A stretch of 44,982 bases of DNA. Origin: SIG440 sp045591035. GTDB lineage: Bacteria > Bacillota > Clostridia > Monoglobales > Monoglobaceae. Location of the stretch: positions 1-44,982 of the forward strand of contig JAZNSG010000052.1 in NCBI GenBank assembly GCA_045591035.1, written 5' to 3'. This document shows positions 16,760 through 25,305 of the stretch, in pieces. Each line of letters opens with the position of its first letter. The stretch's first letter is position 1. The notes below the pieces were generated by a model, which made no database searches, had not been told where the DNA came from, and was given only the letters and a program-made list of their open reading frames with translations. Made by a program: the position numbers and the translations under genes.

Positions 16760-18004
16760 TTATACTCCCCCTCTCAACCGTTGCAGCACTGTCGCATTTC
16801 TTGCGGCACTAAGCTGCTGAGTAGTTGTGTCTGCCGAGGAATTAAAGTTAAATGTATTTGTATAGCTTGTGCTGCTTTCTGAATTTTTAATTGTTCCTCC
16901 CGCTCCGGATACAATTACATCACTCATAACATTCTTCATAGAATTTACAACATACGCACGTGTTTCCTCCATAAGCTCATTGACTTTAATCATGAATCCG
17001 TTGCCGAATTCCTCTCCCACTTCACATCCCAAATAATAATACTGAAGCGGAACTCCGTCAAAGGACTGCTCCAAAATATCTAAAAACGCTTCGTTCGCAA
17101 GTCCCTTCTCACGAAGTCCATTCATAAACGCTTCTGCAACATCCAGACCCTGCTCTTTTATAATTTCCTCATTGAAAATATTATTAAGGTCAACTGCCGC
17201 ATTCTGGGCTGCAAGTTCTCTGCGGTTAAAGCTTTCAATAAACCGGTTTCTTGTGTTGTCATCCGAATTGAGAAGCAGCATAGCAAGTTCAAGACCCTCA
17301 GCAGCACCGAGCTCGGAAAGCTCATCAAAAATGCCAACCGGGATATTCCCCAATTCCTTGAGTCTCATCACTGCATCATGATACCGATTTATAAGAATTG
17401 TTTCTTCTTCAAAGTCTTTCAGGCTTGTAGAATGATAAACCAAATCCGTACCATTTACATTTTGCCCCTTAAAAGTAACCGTTTCATGATTTACCGAAGA
17501 ATCATCGTCTTTCAGGCTGTCAGATATACGCTCTCGCATTTCTTTGAGTTTCTCTTCTTTTTTGATACAGTCCTTTACACTCTCAAGATATTTTTGGGCT
17601 ACCTTTTCTTGAGTCTGGGTCATCTCCTCAAGCATACGCTTGTTATACTTTGCTATTTCTTCTGTACAATCGTACCAGGCGTCGGTCCCTTCACGAAGAT
17701 TTTTGTCTCTGTATTCTTTCAGCTTTTCATAGTATTCCTGCTCAGTTATAAACTCAAGTTCTTTTGCCTGTTTCAAGTTCTCAAGTGTTCTTTTTTGTCG
17801 TTTCTTTTCAAGGTTAGCAGCATTCTTTGCAGCATTTTTAGTAAAAGTCTCAAGCTCTACATACACATTCTCCATTGCAGTTATGGCACGATAGGATTCT
17901 TCACTAAGCCCCACACCTATTCCGGATGCTATCATCCTTCCTATGCTGTTACCTGCCTCTTTGCCCATTGCATTGTTTATATCTTTTTGAAAATCAAATG
18001 CCAT
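16760..18004 (-). CDS. short tape-measure-like tail protein
   Basis: 414 residues in the slot between the tail assembly chaperones and the distal tail gene, where the tape measure always sits. A glycine/alanine-containing N-terminus (GNSIGRMIASGIGVGL) leads to a long charged coiled coil (about 55-170). The C-terminal region ends in a Ser/Thr/Asn-rich stretch and QRLRGGV. Bacillota siphophage tape measures usually run to 700-1500 residues with hydrophobic segments; this one has neither the length nor a clear membrane segment. It therefore predicts a very short tail, or an internally deleted protein. Confidence 0.65.
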   Translation of the reverse strand: MAFDFQKDINNAMGKEAGNSIGRMIASGIGVGLSEESYRAITAMENVYVELETFTKNAAKNAANLEKKRQKRTLENLKQAKELEFITEQEYYEKLKEYRDKNLREGTDAWYDCTEEIAKYNKRMLEEMTQTQEKVAQKYLESVKDCIKKEEKLKEMRERISDSLKDDDSSVNHETVTFKGQNVNGTDLVYHSTSLKDFEEETILINRYHDAVMRLKELGNIPVGIFDELSELGAAEGLELAMLLLNSDDNTRNRFIESFNRRELAAQNAAVDLNNIFNEEIIKEQGLDVAEAFMNGLREKGLANEAFLDILEQSFDGVPLQYYYLGCEVGEEFGNGFMIKVNELMEETRAYVVNSMKNVMSDVIVSGAGGTIKNSESSTSYTNTFNFNSSADTTTQQLSAARNATVLQRLRGGV

Positions 18005-18046
18005 ACTTTCCTTCCTTGCTTAAAATTTTATCATTATACTCCACCC

Positions 18047-18607
18047 TCAAAAAACTGATTCCAACTGCTGAGCCAATTCCCATTCCACTTCATCTTCCGT
18101 GAGGCTGCTTGCCAACCTGAACCGTTTCTTCATCTTTGCCAGATACATTCGTTTCTCCTTGTCCTTTACTTTGGCTAAATCAGCACTTCTGTATCCGACA
18201 ATTTGTGAAAACTTGTTTGTATCACCCAGGCACGAAAGCAATGCCCTGAATTTCCACCAATGCATATTCTGAGCCGCAATGTCTATACCAAACTCAGCCA
18301 AAAAAGCCCCCCAAACATAGTTGAAATCCAAAGCCAAATCATATACAGGCTTTTTTTGCTCACAACCCCTCTGCTGTTCTTCTCCGGCAGAATAAAACCA
18401 AAGCAGGCCTCGAACCGCAGCACCTGGATCCGGAGGCAACTTCGGGTACGCAAGACAAAGAATTTCCGCCAATGCAATCGGACTATCTGTCCCCTTTTGC
18501 AATATAATATGCTCAATCTCAATCCAAACTTTAAAATCGGTATTAATCGCATATTCTTTTCCATCAATCTCAACACTCTCGCAAAGCTCGTAGAATTTTT
18601 TCTTCAT
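18047..18607 (-). CDS. phage Gp15-family tail assembly protein
   Basis: 186 residues. The block MHWWKFRALLSCL, KFSQIVGYRS and DLAKVKDKEKRMYLAKMKK is the recognisable signature of the bacteriophage Gp15 family. It is encoded directly upstream of the tape measure and thought to act as the second tail assembly chaperone. Here it is a separate ORF 33 bases after the first chaperone, with TAGGGGAC in front of its ATG. Confidence 0.85.
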   Translation of the reverse strand: MKKKFYELCESVEIDGKEYAINTDFKVWIEIEHIILQKGTDSPIALAEILCLAYPKLPPDPGAAVRGLLWFYSAGEEQQRGCEQKKPVYDLALDFNYVWGAFLAEFGIDIAAQNMHWWKFRALLSCLGDTNKFSQIVGYRSADLAKVKDKEKRMYLAKMKKRFRLASSLTEDEVEWELAQQLESVF

Positions 18608-18640
18608 TTTGTATGTCCCCTATTCAAGACCTGCTTGTCT

Positions 18641-18988
18641 TTAAATTTCCAAAGGCTCTAAGCCTTCAATTGCTACTCTTATTTTTGTAACAATGTAGCA
18701 CATTAAATCTGATAAGTCATCAAGGTTTAAAGGCCTTTCACCAAATATTTTCCCGACAGAAGCTGCTCCAAGCAAAGAGTCTATGCTTCTTTGAAAAAAT
18801 TTACATATACTCTCATCAGAAATCCCCGAATTTCCACAGTCCTCACGCACTTTTTCAAGTTTTTGTCTTGCTTCCTTCAGTATTTCACTGCATTTGGAAA
18901 TTATGTTTTCATCCAAGTCAATGCAAAACACATTGCCACAAAGCTTCAAACACAATTTTTCCTGTCTGAAATTAAATTCCTCGGGCAT
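18641..18988 (-). CDS. phage tail assembly chaperone (gpG-like), first ORF
   Basis: 115 residues, mostly helical (ISKCSEILKEARQKLEKVRE), with no enzyme motif. The position between the major tail protein and Gp15 is that of the first tail assembly chaperone. In many phages the two are joined by a programmed frameshift; I see no convincing slippery site that reads into Gp15 here. Confidence 0.7.
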   Translation of the reverse strand: MPEEFNFRQEKLCLKLCGNVFCIDLDENIISKCSEILKEARQKLEKVREDCGNSGISDESICKFFQRSIDSLLGAASVGKIFGERPLNLDDLSDLMCYIVTKIRVAIEGLEPLEI

Positions 18989-18996
18989 CTCTTAAC

Positions 18997-19485
18997 CTAC
19001 ACCTCCGCAAAAGTACAGGTCTGCCATTCGTCATCAGAGGTCGCACTACCCATAATCTTTTCACCTTTTACACGAAAGCTTCCACTATACTTGTATAGAT
19101 CTGTACCATTACCCTCATTTTCCGCAATAACAGAAAAATCTCTTTTAACAGCAGTCTTTTCCTCGCTTTCAAGGTCAACTATTATAATGGGTCTCACCGC
19201 ATCAGCACCAAGTTTCTCTTCATCAAAAATTTCAATGATATCCCTGTGCACCTCGTTGTCTGCAAATCTATCAAAGCCAAATGAAATGGATGGTGTATAC
19301 CCAACTACATCGGTCTGTTCAAACTCCTCGTCAACGTACTGTCTTGAATACTCCCGTGGGTTTTTTGAAGTTGTTATTTCTTCAAATCCCTTCATGCGAT
19401 GAAACACATAACTTACCACATCGCCATCTACCTGGGGAACCCCGTAAAATGCAAGTTTCTTGCATCTTTTAACTGCTATTGACAT
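18997..19485 (-). CDS. phage major tail protein
   Basis: 162 residues, beginning MSIAVKRCKKLAFYGVP. The segment YVFHRMKGFEEITTSKNPRE with SRQYVDEEFEQTDVVGY matches a common Bacillota siphophage tail-tube subunit. The ATG at 19485 follows GAGGAGG by 8 bases, so the longer frame is rejected. A long noncontractile tube is implied by the absence of a sheath gene. Confidence 0.82.
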   Translation of the reverse strand: MSIAVKRCKKLAFYGVPQVDGDVVSYVFHRMKGFEEITTSKNPREYSRQYVDEEFEQTDVVGYTPSISFGFDRFADNEVHRDIIEIFDEEKLGADAVRPIIIVDLESEEKTAVKRDFSVIAENEGNGTDLYKYSGSFRVKGEKIMGSATSDDEWQTCTFAEV

Positions 19486-19547
19486 AAAATCATCCTCCTC
19501 AAATTCAAAATTCGGGCGGCGGCACAAATTCACCACCGCCCCAGAAA

Positions 19548-19958
19548 TTATTCCTTATAATATTTTACTTCAAGCTGTGCCTCATATCGCACATCGTTAC
19601 CTTCGCTGCGAATTGCCGCAAATTTTTCTGTCACATCGCAGGAAATCACCGTTTCTCCCATCTTTGAACTGAACAGTGTCCCCAAGCATGACTGCTCTTC
19701 AATCCAACCTTCAATTTTTTGGCATCTTTCCTGAACCTCCAACGTTAAAGGCAGAGGCGACGGATACCTGACCCTCACAGAAAGAATAAATCTGTCGCTG
19801 CAAAGCTCTCCTCCATCCGCATAAGGCTTCTTTTCAGTTTTTCCCGAAACCCGCTCCAAAGAATATGTCCCCATTTCGGGTCCCAGATAATTAACACAAA
19901 TCTTTTCTCCCTCAAAATATGGACAATTTGACAAAAACTCAGCCATCTCAACTAGCAT
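19548..19958 (-). CDS. phage tail terminator / minor capsid-type connector protein
   Basis: 136 residues. The opening MLVEMAEFLSNCPYFEGEKI with NYLGPEMGTYSLER, and the later GWIEEQS, resemble the minor proteins placed just before the major tail gene, which close the tail tube. No enzyme motif. GAGGTGG lies upstream. Confidence 0.65.
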   Translation of the reverse strand: MLVEMAEFLSNCPYFEGEKICVNYLGPEMGTYSLERVSGKTEKKPYADGGELCSDRFILSVRVRYPSPLPLTLEVQERCQKIEGWIEEQSCLGTLFSSKMGETVISCDVTEKFAAIRSEGNDVRYEAQLEVKYYKE

Positions 19959-19976
19959 CTCTAAACCACCTCAAAC

Positions 19977-20300
19977 TTATCTGTACAAATACTCGGCTCT
20001 CAAATGCCAATGTGGGTTGCTCCCGAAGCTGTTTTTTCTGACACCTATAATTCTGCTGCATATCTCGGGTCTTGCCTCCATATCAGGGGTTTCACCAAAA
20101 CAAATCAGGTCCCCGGGAGAAATTTCAGGCATGTCCCCAAGAACTATCCTCACATCAAAAGTATCAAGCGTCCTTTCTCCAAGCCCCTGGCTTTTCAGCC
20201 TTTTTTCACGATAAATCCATGCCGGACAACAGCCCGAAGTTTTATATCCGCTATCCTGCTCACAGTGGCGAAAAATTGTTACATATCCATTATGTATCAC
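19977..20300 (-). CDS. phage head-tail joining protein, small
   Basis: 107 residues starting with GTG, with four cysteines and many charged residues (HCEQDSGYKTSGCCPAWIYR). The segment DTFDVRIVLGDMPEISPGDL suggests a small beta-barrel, as in head-closure or stopper proteins. Assignment rests mainly on position between the connector and the tail terminator. Confidence 0.6.
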   Translation of the reverse strand: MIHNGYVTIFRHCEQDSGYKTSGCCPAWIYREKRLKSQGLGERTLDTFDVRIVLGDMPEISPGDLICFGETPDMEARPEICSRIIGVRKNSFGSNPHWHLRAEYLYR

Positions 20301-20301
20301 C

Positions 20302-20649
20302 CTACATCACCCCTGCATACAAAAGTCCGGACATTCCCAGTCTGCGAAGAGCAATCTCGCTCACATCCTTACGAATGTTTTGCTTTTCCTGATATGTAGC
20401 CGTGTAGCCGTCAATCGCTTCGCTTTTAAGCTTTCCAATTTTATCATGCGTATAAAGCATTTCTGCAATCTCACAAAGACAAAGGCATATATCCTTTGAA
20501 AAGTTTTCCGAATAACTTACTCCAAAGCTTCCAAGCATACTTTTTGCCTTTTCAATGTACTTTTCAAATACCTCCTCAGACAAAACTCCCCCGTTGCCGC
20601 AAGAAAACTCGTTATAATAAAAAGCAAAGCTAACACTAATTCTTGTCAT
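20302..20649 (-). CDS. phage head-tail connector protein (gp6-like)
   Basis: 115 residues, predominantly helical (EEVFEKYIEKAKSMLGSFGV, DICLCLCEIAEMLY), as in HK97 gp6-like adaptors. It ends in SEIALRRLGMSGLLYAGVM. The start at 20649 overlaps the end of the 33-residue gene upstream, implying coupled translation because no strong ribosome site is present. Confidence 0.68.
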   Translation of the reverse strand: MTRISVSFAFYYNEFSCGNGGVLSEEVFEKYIEKAKSMLGSFGVSYSENFSKDICLCLCEIAEMLYTHDKIGKLKSEAIDGYTATYQEKQNIRKDVSEIALRRLGMSGLLYAGVM

Positions 20650-20737
20650 TTTTATCACTGCTTTCATTATTTGATGAAACCTTTTTTGTTGTCTTGCCGC
20701 CTTTAGGCTTTTTAATTAAAAGACCAATTGTTCTCAC
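20636..20737 (-). CDS. 33-residue basic phage protein after the capsid gene
   Basis: A GTG start at 20737 follows AGGGGG by 7 bases. The product begins MRTIGLLIKKPKGGKTTKKV and ends in a Ser/Asn/Lys/Asp-rich tail. It fills the gap between capsid and connector and overlaps the connector start by 14 bases. Short lysine-rich ORFs are often seen at this place in Bacillota phages. Function unknown. Confidence 0.6.
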   Translation of the reverse strand: MRTIGLLIKKPKGGKTTKKVSSNNESSDKNDKN

Positions 20738-20768
20738 CTTTTAACCCCCTATTGGCTCCCGGCCGGTT

Positions 20769-21644
20769 TTATTTTGTAGCAGAATGAAGATAAACGCCAC
20801 AAACCTTGTTTTCATAAATATCTGCAATACCATAAGAACGATAGAAGAACTTCCACGCATCCGAGGTCTGGTTTTCTTCAGGTGTTACGACCTTACTTAC
20901 AAGATGCTTCTGATACTGAATGGCAGCAGATTTTTCAATAACCATAAAGTTAATATTCTTGCCGCTGGTTGCATTCTTCACATAATGTCCGGCAGTTTCA
21001 CCGCTTGTTGAACCATCGTAAAGGTCAATAGCAGTATAGAATCTGCTCTGCGGAACCTTCGCAATCTGCATAAACGAATCAAGCACAGCCTTTGACTTTG
21101 TGGTATCTGCATTCATAACAAGGTTATAGAGTGTCGGCGTAATAAACAAAACTCTGCTTTCCTCTGATACCTCATTTTCATCCATACTGTTCTGAGCTGC
21201 AATCAAAGCAGAAAGCACATCATCCGCAGTTGTCAAATCTGCAGAGGCTGAACCAATACCGCCTATACCCGCATATTTTGCAAATCTGAACGCATCGATT
21301 TCGGGTGCAGCCTTGGTTCTTATAAATTCACCTGAAAGCTGGCCGAAAGCAATCCCTGCAGTTTCTTCGTCATCCATTGCATCAATGGTAAAAGAACGTC
21401 CTCTTTCATAATTAAATGCCACAGTTTCATTTGTAAGAGTGATTTCACCACCTACATATCCATTTTCACGACTATAATCCGCAAGACCGTCCATGGACAT
21501 CTTAGGAATAATAATCTCATTGGCATTTGCGCCCATTCTTACAAGACGATTATTTCCGTCAAGAACTGAAGAAACTGAAGCAACCTTGTATACCTCATCA
21601 AGCACATCAATATACTTCTTAAATTTTGTAATATTGTTTCCCAT
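20769..21644 (-). CDS. phage major capsid protein
   Basis: 291 residues. The features fit HK97-fold coats of Bacillota siphophages: DEVYKVASVSSVLDGN at the start, then IIIPKMSMDGLADYSRENGY, the spine-helix-like stretch rich in acidic residues, RVLFITPTLYNLV, and a C-terminus ending GIADIYENKVCGVYLHS. It directly follows a scaffold gene. There is no separate prohead protease gene, so cleavage is not needed or is done otherwise. Confidence 0.85.
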   Translation of the reverse strand: MGNNITKFKKYIDVLDEVYKVASVSSVLDGNNRLVRMGANANEIIIPKMSMDGLADYSRENGYVGGEITLTNETVAFNYERGRSFTIDAMDDEETAGIAFGQLSGEFIRTKAAPEIDAFRFAKYAGIGGIGSASADLTTADDVLSALIAAQNSMDENEVSEESRVLFITPTLYNLVMNADTTKSKAVLDSFMQIAKVPQSRFYTAIDLYDGSTSGETAGHYVKNATSGKNINFMVIEKSAAIQYQKHLVSKVVTPEENQTSDAWKFFYRSYGIADIYENKVCGVYLHSATK

Positions 21645-21663
21645 AAAAACCTCTCCTTAATTT

Positions 21664-22212
21664 TTAATTTGCGGAAAGTCCCATAATTTCACGAACATCA
21701 CTATCTGAAATATTTCCGCCGAATCCCATCGTTGAAGCAACCACCGATGGAATCCCTCCTTGAGGAACAAGAATATCCTCTCTGTCTCCCAAAAGCTCCG
21801 CAAATATTTCATCATCAGACTTTCCTTCATTTTTTTCTTCTGCAACCGCCCTTGAAAATTCTTCAAACACGCCTGCCCTGGTGAAATCATTTAAGAATTT
21901 CACATCCCTCGTTACATTTTTAAACCTGTTTTCAACCTTTCTCTGAGCATTCTGCGCTTCATAATTGTCAACGATTTTTTGCAGCTCTTCCATTTTTGTT
22001 TTTACTTCTTCTGCTTCACGTTGTCTTCCTTCATACGCCTCAATCTGCTCATTTGCAGCCGAAAGCTTCTCTTCAGCATTATTAAGCAATCTCTCAAGTT
22101 CATCCGAACGGGTCTTTGCTTTTCCGATGTCTGAGGAATTTAAGTCAAGAATCTTTTTTAATTGTTCGTCACTTATTCCCTCCACAATTCCTCTCAGCTC
22201 ATCTCTTGTCAT
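21664..22212 (-). CDS. phage scaffolding protein
   Basis: 182 residues, starting MTRDELRGIVEGISDEQLKK. A long heptad-like coiled coil runs from about 30 to 95, rich in Glu, Lys and Leu. The C-terminal tail has GFGGNISDSDVREIMGL. This layout and position between portal and capsid match phage capsid scaffolds. AAAGGAG is 7 bases before the ATG. Confidence 0.8.
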   Translation of the reverse strand: MTRDELRGIVEGISDEQLKKILDLNSSDIGKAKTRSDELERLLNNAEEKLSAANEQIEAYEGRQREAEEVKTKMEELQKIVDNYEAQNAQRKVENRFKNVTRDVKFLNDFTRAGVFEEFSRAVAEEKNEGKSDDEIFAELLGDREDILVPQGGIPSVVASTMGFGGNISDSDVREIMGLSAN

Positions 22213-22225
22213 ACTTTTTCTCCTT

Positions 22226-22315
22226 TCAGTTTGTTATCGCAGTTTCTTTCTGCTTCGGATTTGATAGTTTAACGTCGTTCCGGACTGTCTCGCCTCTTTC
22301 CCAAAAAGTTCGCAT
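22226..22315 (-). CDS. 29-residue ORF between portal and scaffold
   Basis: An ATG at 22315 with a weak GAGAG upstream. The product is charged (MRTFWERGETVRNDVKLSNP at the start, KQKETAITN at the end). It ends 13 bases before the scaffold start. It fills an otherwise empty 120-base gap in a tightly packed operon, which is the main support. Coding is plausible but unproved. Confidence 0.42.
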   Translation of the reverse strand: MRTFWERGETVRNDVKLSNPKQKETAITN

Positions 22316-22335
22316 CTGCTCTCTTTTCGGGAGCC

Positions 22336-23679
22336 CTAAACTTTCAAACCATTTCCCGCTTCCACAGCCTTCTTTGCGGTTTCTTCATCTTCTCCAAAAT
22401 ACCACATCCTGAATTCCCAGGGCATCATTATTCCATTTTGAACCAGCACTTGTTTTTCCTCAAATTCTGTCTTTCTGTCTGCGGCAATGCTGTCATCAAA
22501 ATCATATTCAATATTATACTTACCCATGGGTGCAAGTTTATAAAGACTGCACCAAACATCCATAGCATACACAAGCTCATTCAGTGCATTTCTAAGAGCC
22601 TTTTGATTGTCTGTAACAGTAGTATAACTTCTCTGTCTTGATGTTCTGATTTCCTCGGCTGTCTTGTCATTATTGTTCATCGCCGACAATGTTCCATAAG
22701 CAAACCCACAATTAAACTCAATCTGCCTGAATATCTTATCTAACCCATTGGAAAATGCCTCTTCCCTGATTTGCGGAGACCATTCCTTGAAGAAATCCAC
22801 ATCCTCCACATCCAGAGTTTTATAAAGTCTCTTGTCAGGAAGCTGAAGACGTCCGTTCTTATCCCGTTTGAACGCCATAGCATTAGCAATCAACGCCCTT
22901 TCACCACTCTCAAATTCCCACAAAAATCTTTCATATTGAGTATCTGCATCCCGGATTAAGTTTACTGCATTAGCAAATACCGACATTCCTATCGGAGAAC
23001 CAGGCTCAATTGTATTGGCCAAAGCGGGCTTAAAATAGCCAAACAACGGTTTACTTACATTTCCTATGCACAGCTTTTCACTTAAATGTTTCCATTCTTC
23101 AACCTCACCAACAGAAATTTCCTTTCCGATACTTCCCTTCGTTCTGCTGGAAAATACCTTATTGAAAATCTCATAACAGTCACCCTTTAAACTATGGCAT
23201 TCAAGTCTTGTAAAGTATGTGCTATCCTTAACCATTGACTGTACGAAAATAGCCCCCGTTATCTTTCCTGATTCATCAAAAGCAGTAGGGAAGAACTCAT
23301 CTGCCTGAACAAAATCCACAAAAATTTCCCCCGAGACAACATAAGGCTTCATAACAAGACCACCCTTTGCACAACCGTACTCAACAGGTATCCTTATATT
23401 ATCAATCACCTTTTTGTAGCTTTCATTCAGAAACTCTGCACGTTTGCTTCCTACAATTTGTGAATTTAACTCCAAGGTTATCATCCTTGCCATCTCAAAA
23501 GCTATGGCTGCCGGCAAATGCAACCCTTTGGTGTTCTCATACATATCACACCAGTTACTCTGAGCCAGTGCCATTTCCGAAGATACAGCCGGTTCCATAC
23601 CCATCAGGCGTGTAAATGTTGACCTTTCCTTAACATCACTGTGTCTTTTCCCAAACAACTCTAAAAATCCATCAAACAT
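22336..23679 (-). CDS. phage portal protein (SPP1 gp6-like)
   Basis: 447 residues. It begins MFDGFLELFGKRHSD and contains a run typical of Bacillota siphophage portals: GLHLPAAIAFEMARMITLEL, YKKVIDNIRIPVEYGCAKGG, SPIGMSVFANAVNLIRDADTQY and TAEEIRTSRQRSYTTV. Portals form the dodecameric DNA channel at one capsid vertex and bind the terminase. It is 27 bases downstream of terL. Confidence 0.88.
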   Translation of the reverse strand: MFDGFLELFGKRHSDVKERSTFTRLMGMEPAVSSEMALAQSNWCDMYENTKGLHLPAAIAFEMARMITLELNSQIVGSKRAEFLNESYKKVIDNIRIPVEYGCAKGGLVMKPYVVSGEIFVDFVQADEFFPTAFDESGKITGAIFVQSMVKDSTYFTRLECHSLKGDCYEIFNKVFSSRTKGSIGKEISVGEVEEWKHLSEKLCIGNVSKPLFGYFKPALANTIEPGSPIGMSVFANAVNLIRDADTQYERFLWEFESGERALIANAMAFKRDKNGRLQLPDKRLYKTLDVEDVDFFKEWSPQIREEAFSNGLDKIFRQIEFNCGFAYGTLSAMNNNDKTAEEIRTSRQRSYTTVTDNQKALRNALNELVYAMDVWCSLYKLAPMGKYNIEYDFDDSIAADRKTEFEEKQVLVQNGIMMPWEFRMWYFGEDEETAKKAVEAGNGLKV

Positions 23680-23706
23680 AATTTTCCCTTTCCTTTATAT
23701 AATTTT

Positions 23707-24909
23707 CTAAAGCAGATGTTTTGCTGCAATAGTAGCACAAAAATACCTTATATCATCCATTGCATGGTCAAACTCTTTAACCACCTTGTCTTCTGCAGAA
23801 TTTTCATCCCACGAATATGTGCCGAACTCTCTGGCAGTATCTGTGCAGCTTTCATGAAACAAAAGCTTTCCGCCCTGAAGCAGTGTTCCTGTGAGCCTTA
23901 TTCCATCTAAAACATTGTTATTTGCTTTTCTGACTGCAAACCGCCCGTGTCTGCGGATAGTTGCTATGAAGCTGGCAGCAGAGGGGTCAATTATAACACT
24001 CTTTATCAAATACCCCTCCGCCAAATCTTCCAGCCTTTCGTAATATTCCTCATCCGTGAGTTGAAGCCTTTGCTTTTTCCCCGAATAATAGCTTTCCTTG
24101 ATTCTCACCGCCCGGCAATCATCAATTCTCCAAAGCCCCATACTGCACGGATTGAGGGTCCCATAATCTATTGAAATGTAGTACTCTGAAAAGCCCACAG
24201 CATCGGGAATATCTTTTACCAGGTGCAAATTCTTTTCAAACATAGGATAAACAAGTCCCTCTGCACTGCACCATTCACCAAGGATAAACCTCCGATAAAA
24301 AACTCCCGTATATTCTTTTTTCAATTCTTCAACATATTTGGGATCAAGAAAACTGTTGTCATCTATCAAAAACTCCATCAAAAAGAAATCAAGCTCATTC
24401 TTTCTGTCAATATAATTTACCTTAAACCAATGATTGGAGTTATCAGGATTTGTTGTCCCAAAAAGCTTTGCCCCCGGCTCAGAAAGTCTCGAAAGCAACA
24501 TATTGAAAAACTCCTCATTAAAAAGAGTCACCTCATCACAATACGCTCCCTGCAAAGTCATTCCCCGGATTTTACTCTCAGCACCGGAATCATTAACACC
24601 CTCAAGATAAATTTTTCTGCCATAAAGAGTTGCCTCTTTTTTCGAGAGCGAATACTTGAAATTCTTTTTACCTGCCAACGTTTCCAGCAGGTCAAGGCAG
24701 TTGCGTTTCAAGGTTGTCAGGGTTTTTGCCGTCATTATGTATGCCTTGTCGACAGGCATATTCCTTATCCAGACACACCAAAGCACAAGACTTATCCAGG
24801 TTTTACCTGACCTGACACTCCCATGAAGAATGTTTATCCGCTTAAGTCCGCCCTTGGCTATATTCATAAGCTCATTTTGTCTGTCAGTTAAATTCTTGTA
24901 GCGTTTCAT
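23707..24909 (-). CDS. phage terminase large subunit
   Basis: 400 residues. The ATPase domain has a Walker A-type motif GSVRSGKT (30-37), then GAYCDEVTLF as Walker B with the catalytic acid, and GTTNPDNSNHW. The nuclease domain opens at YISIDYGTLNPCSMGLW. The domain order and length fit the PBSX/SPP1-type TerL. It pumps DNA into the prohead and cuts it. Whether packaging is headful or site-specific cannot be told from sequence, but TerL of this clade often works by headful packaging. Confidence 0.93.
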   Translation of the reverse strand: MKRYKNLTDRQNELMNIAKGGLKRINILHGSVRSGKTWISLVLWCVWIRNMPVDKAYIMTAKTLTTLKRNCLDLLETLAGKKNFKYSLSKKEATLYGRKIYLEGVNDSGAESKIRGMTLQGAYCDEVTLFNEEFFNMLLSRLSEPGAKLFGTTNPDNSNHWFKVNYIDRKNELDFFLMEFLIDDNSFLDPKYVEELKKEYTGVFYRRFILGEWCSAEGLVYPMFEKNLHLVKDIPDAVGFSEYYISIDYGTLNPCSMGLWRIDDCRAVRIKESYYSGKKQRLQLTDEEYYERLEDLAEGYLIKSVIIDPSAASFIATIRRHGRFAVRKANNNVLDGIRLTGTLLQGGKLLFHESCTDTAREFGTYSWDENSAEDKVVKEFDHAMDDIRYFCATIAAKHLL

Positions 24910-24919
24910 ACCAATCTCC

Positions 24920-25216
24920 TTATTTCACATCCTCAAATTCGCCAAAAATTTCATTTAAGGTTCCCTCTGCTTCTTCCTGCTTCTCGTCAGCTCCGAATTT
25001 GTCAAGCAATGTCCCCATAACAGATGAAAGCTGATTTACCGGAGCATTTGAAATTCTCTCGGGATTTTTAAGCTCCTCCAAAATCCTGTCAACCATATCA
25101 CAAACCTCGACTTTCTTAGCCCGTATATAGCCGGAAATTATTTGCTCCTCCAATATGTATCCACCTCTTTGTCTTTTCTCAATTTCTTGTTGCGATAAAG
25201 CATTCTGAAATTGCAT
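24920..25216 (-). CDS. putative terminase small subunit
   Basis: 98 residues, helical, first gene after the late promoter and 10 bases before terL, the place of TerS. The segment ISGYIRAKKVEVCDMVDRIL may be helix-rich DNA-binding or oligomerisation sequence. The C-terminal end is very acidic. No clear helix-turn-helix is seen and it is shorter than most TerS. AAAGGAAACTGAA precedes the ATG. Confidence 0.55.
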   Translation of the reverse strand: MQFQNALSQQEIEKRQRGGYILEEQIISGYIRAKKVEVCDMVDRILEELKNPERISNAPVNQLSSVMGTLLDKFGADEKQEEAEGTLNEIFGEFEDVK

Positions 25217-25250
25217 TTCAGTTTCCTTTAAGAAACATTCACTGTCCCTT

Positions 25251-25282
25251 ATTATACCAGGACAAAACGGACAAAACGGACC
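25251..25282 (-). promoter_or_regulatory. candidate phage late promoter with tandem 9-bp activator repeats
   Basis: On the minus strand an extended -10 (TGG before TATAAT, 25256-25251) has no TTGACA-like -35. Instead GTTTTGTCC is repeated head to tail (25277-25269 and 25268-25260), with a further GTCC upstream. It lies between the sigma-like gene and the terminase genes, so it probably drives the whole structural operon under an activator. Confidence 0.65.
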
Positions 25283-25305
25283 AGTTTTATTTTTTTTGAA
25301 ATTTT

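Noticed and set aside
18608..18660. Programmed frameshift joining the first tail chaperone to Gp15
   Set aside because: GGAAATTT precedes the stop, but the -1 frame ends after a few codons and the +1 frame ends at the Gp15 start; no productive fusion is visible.
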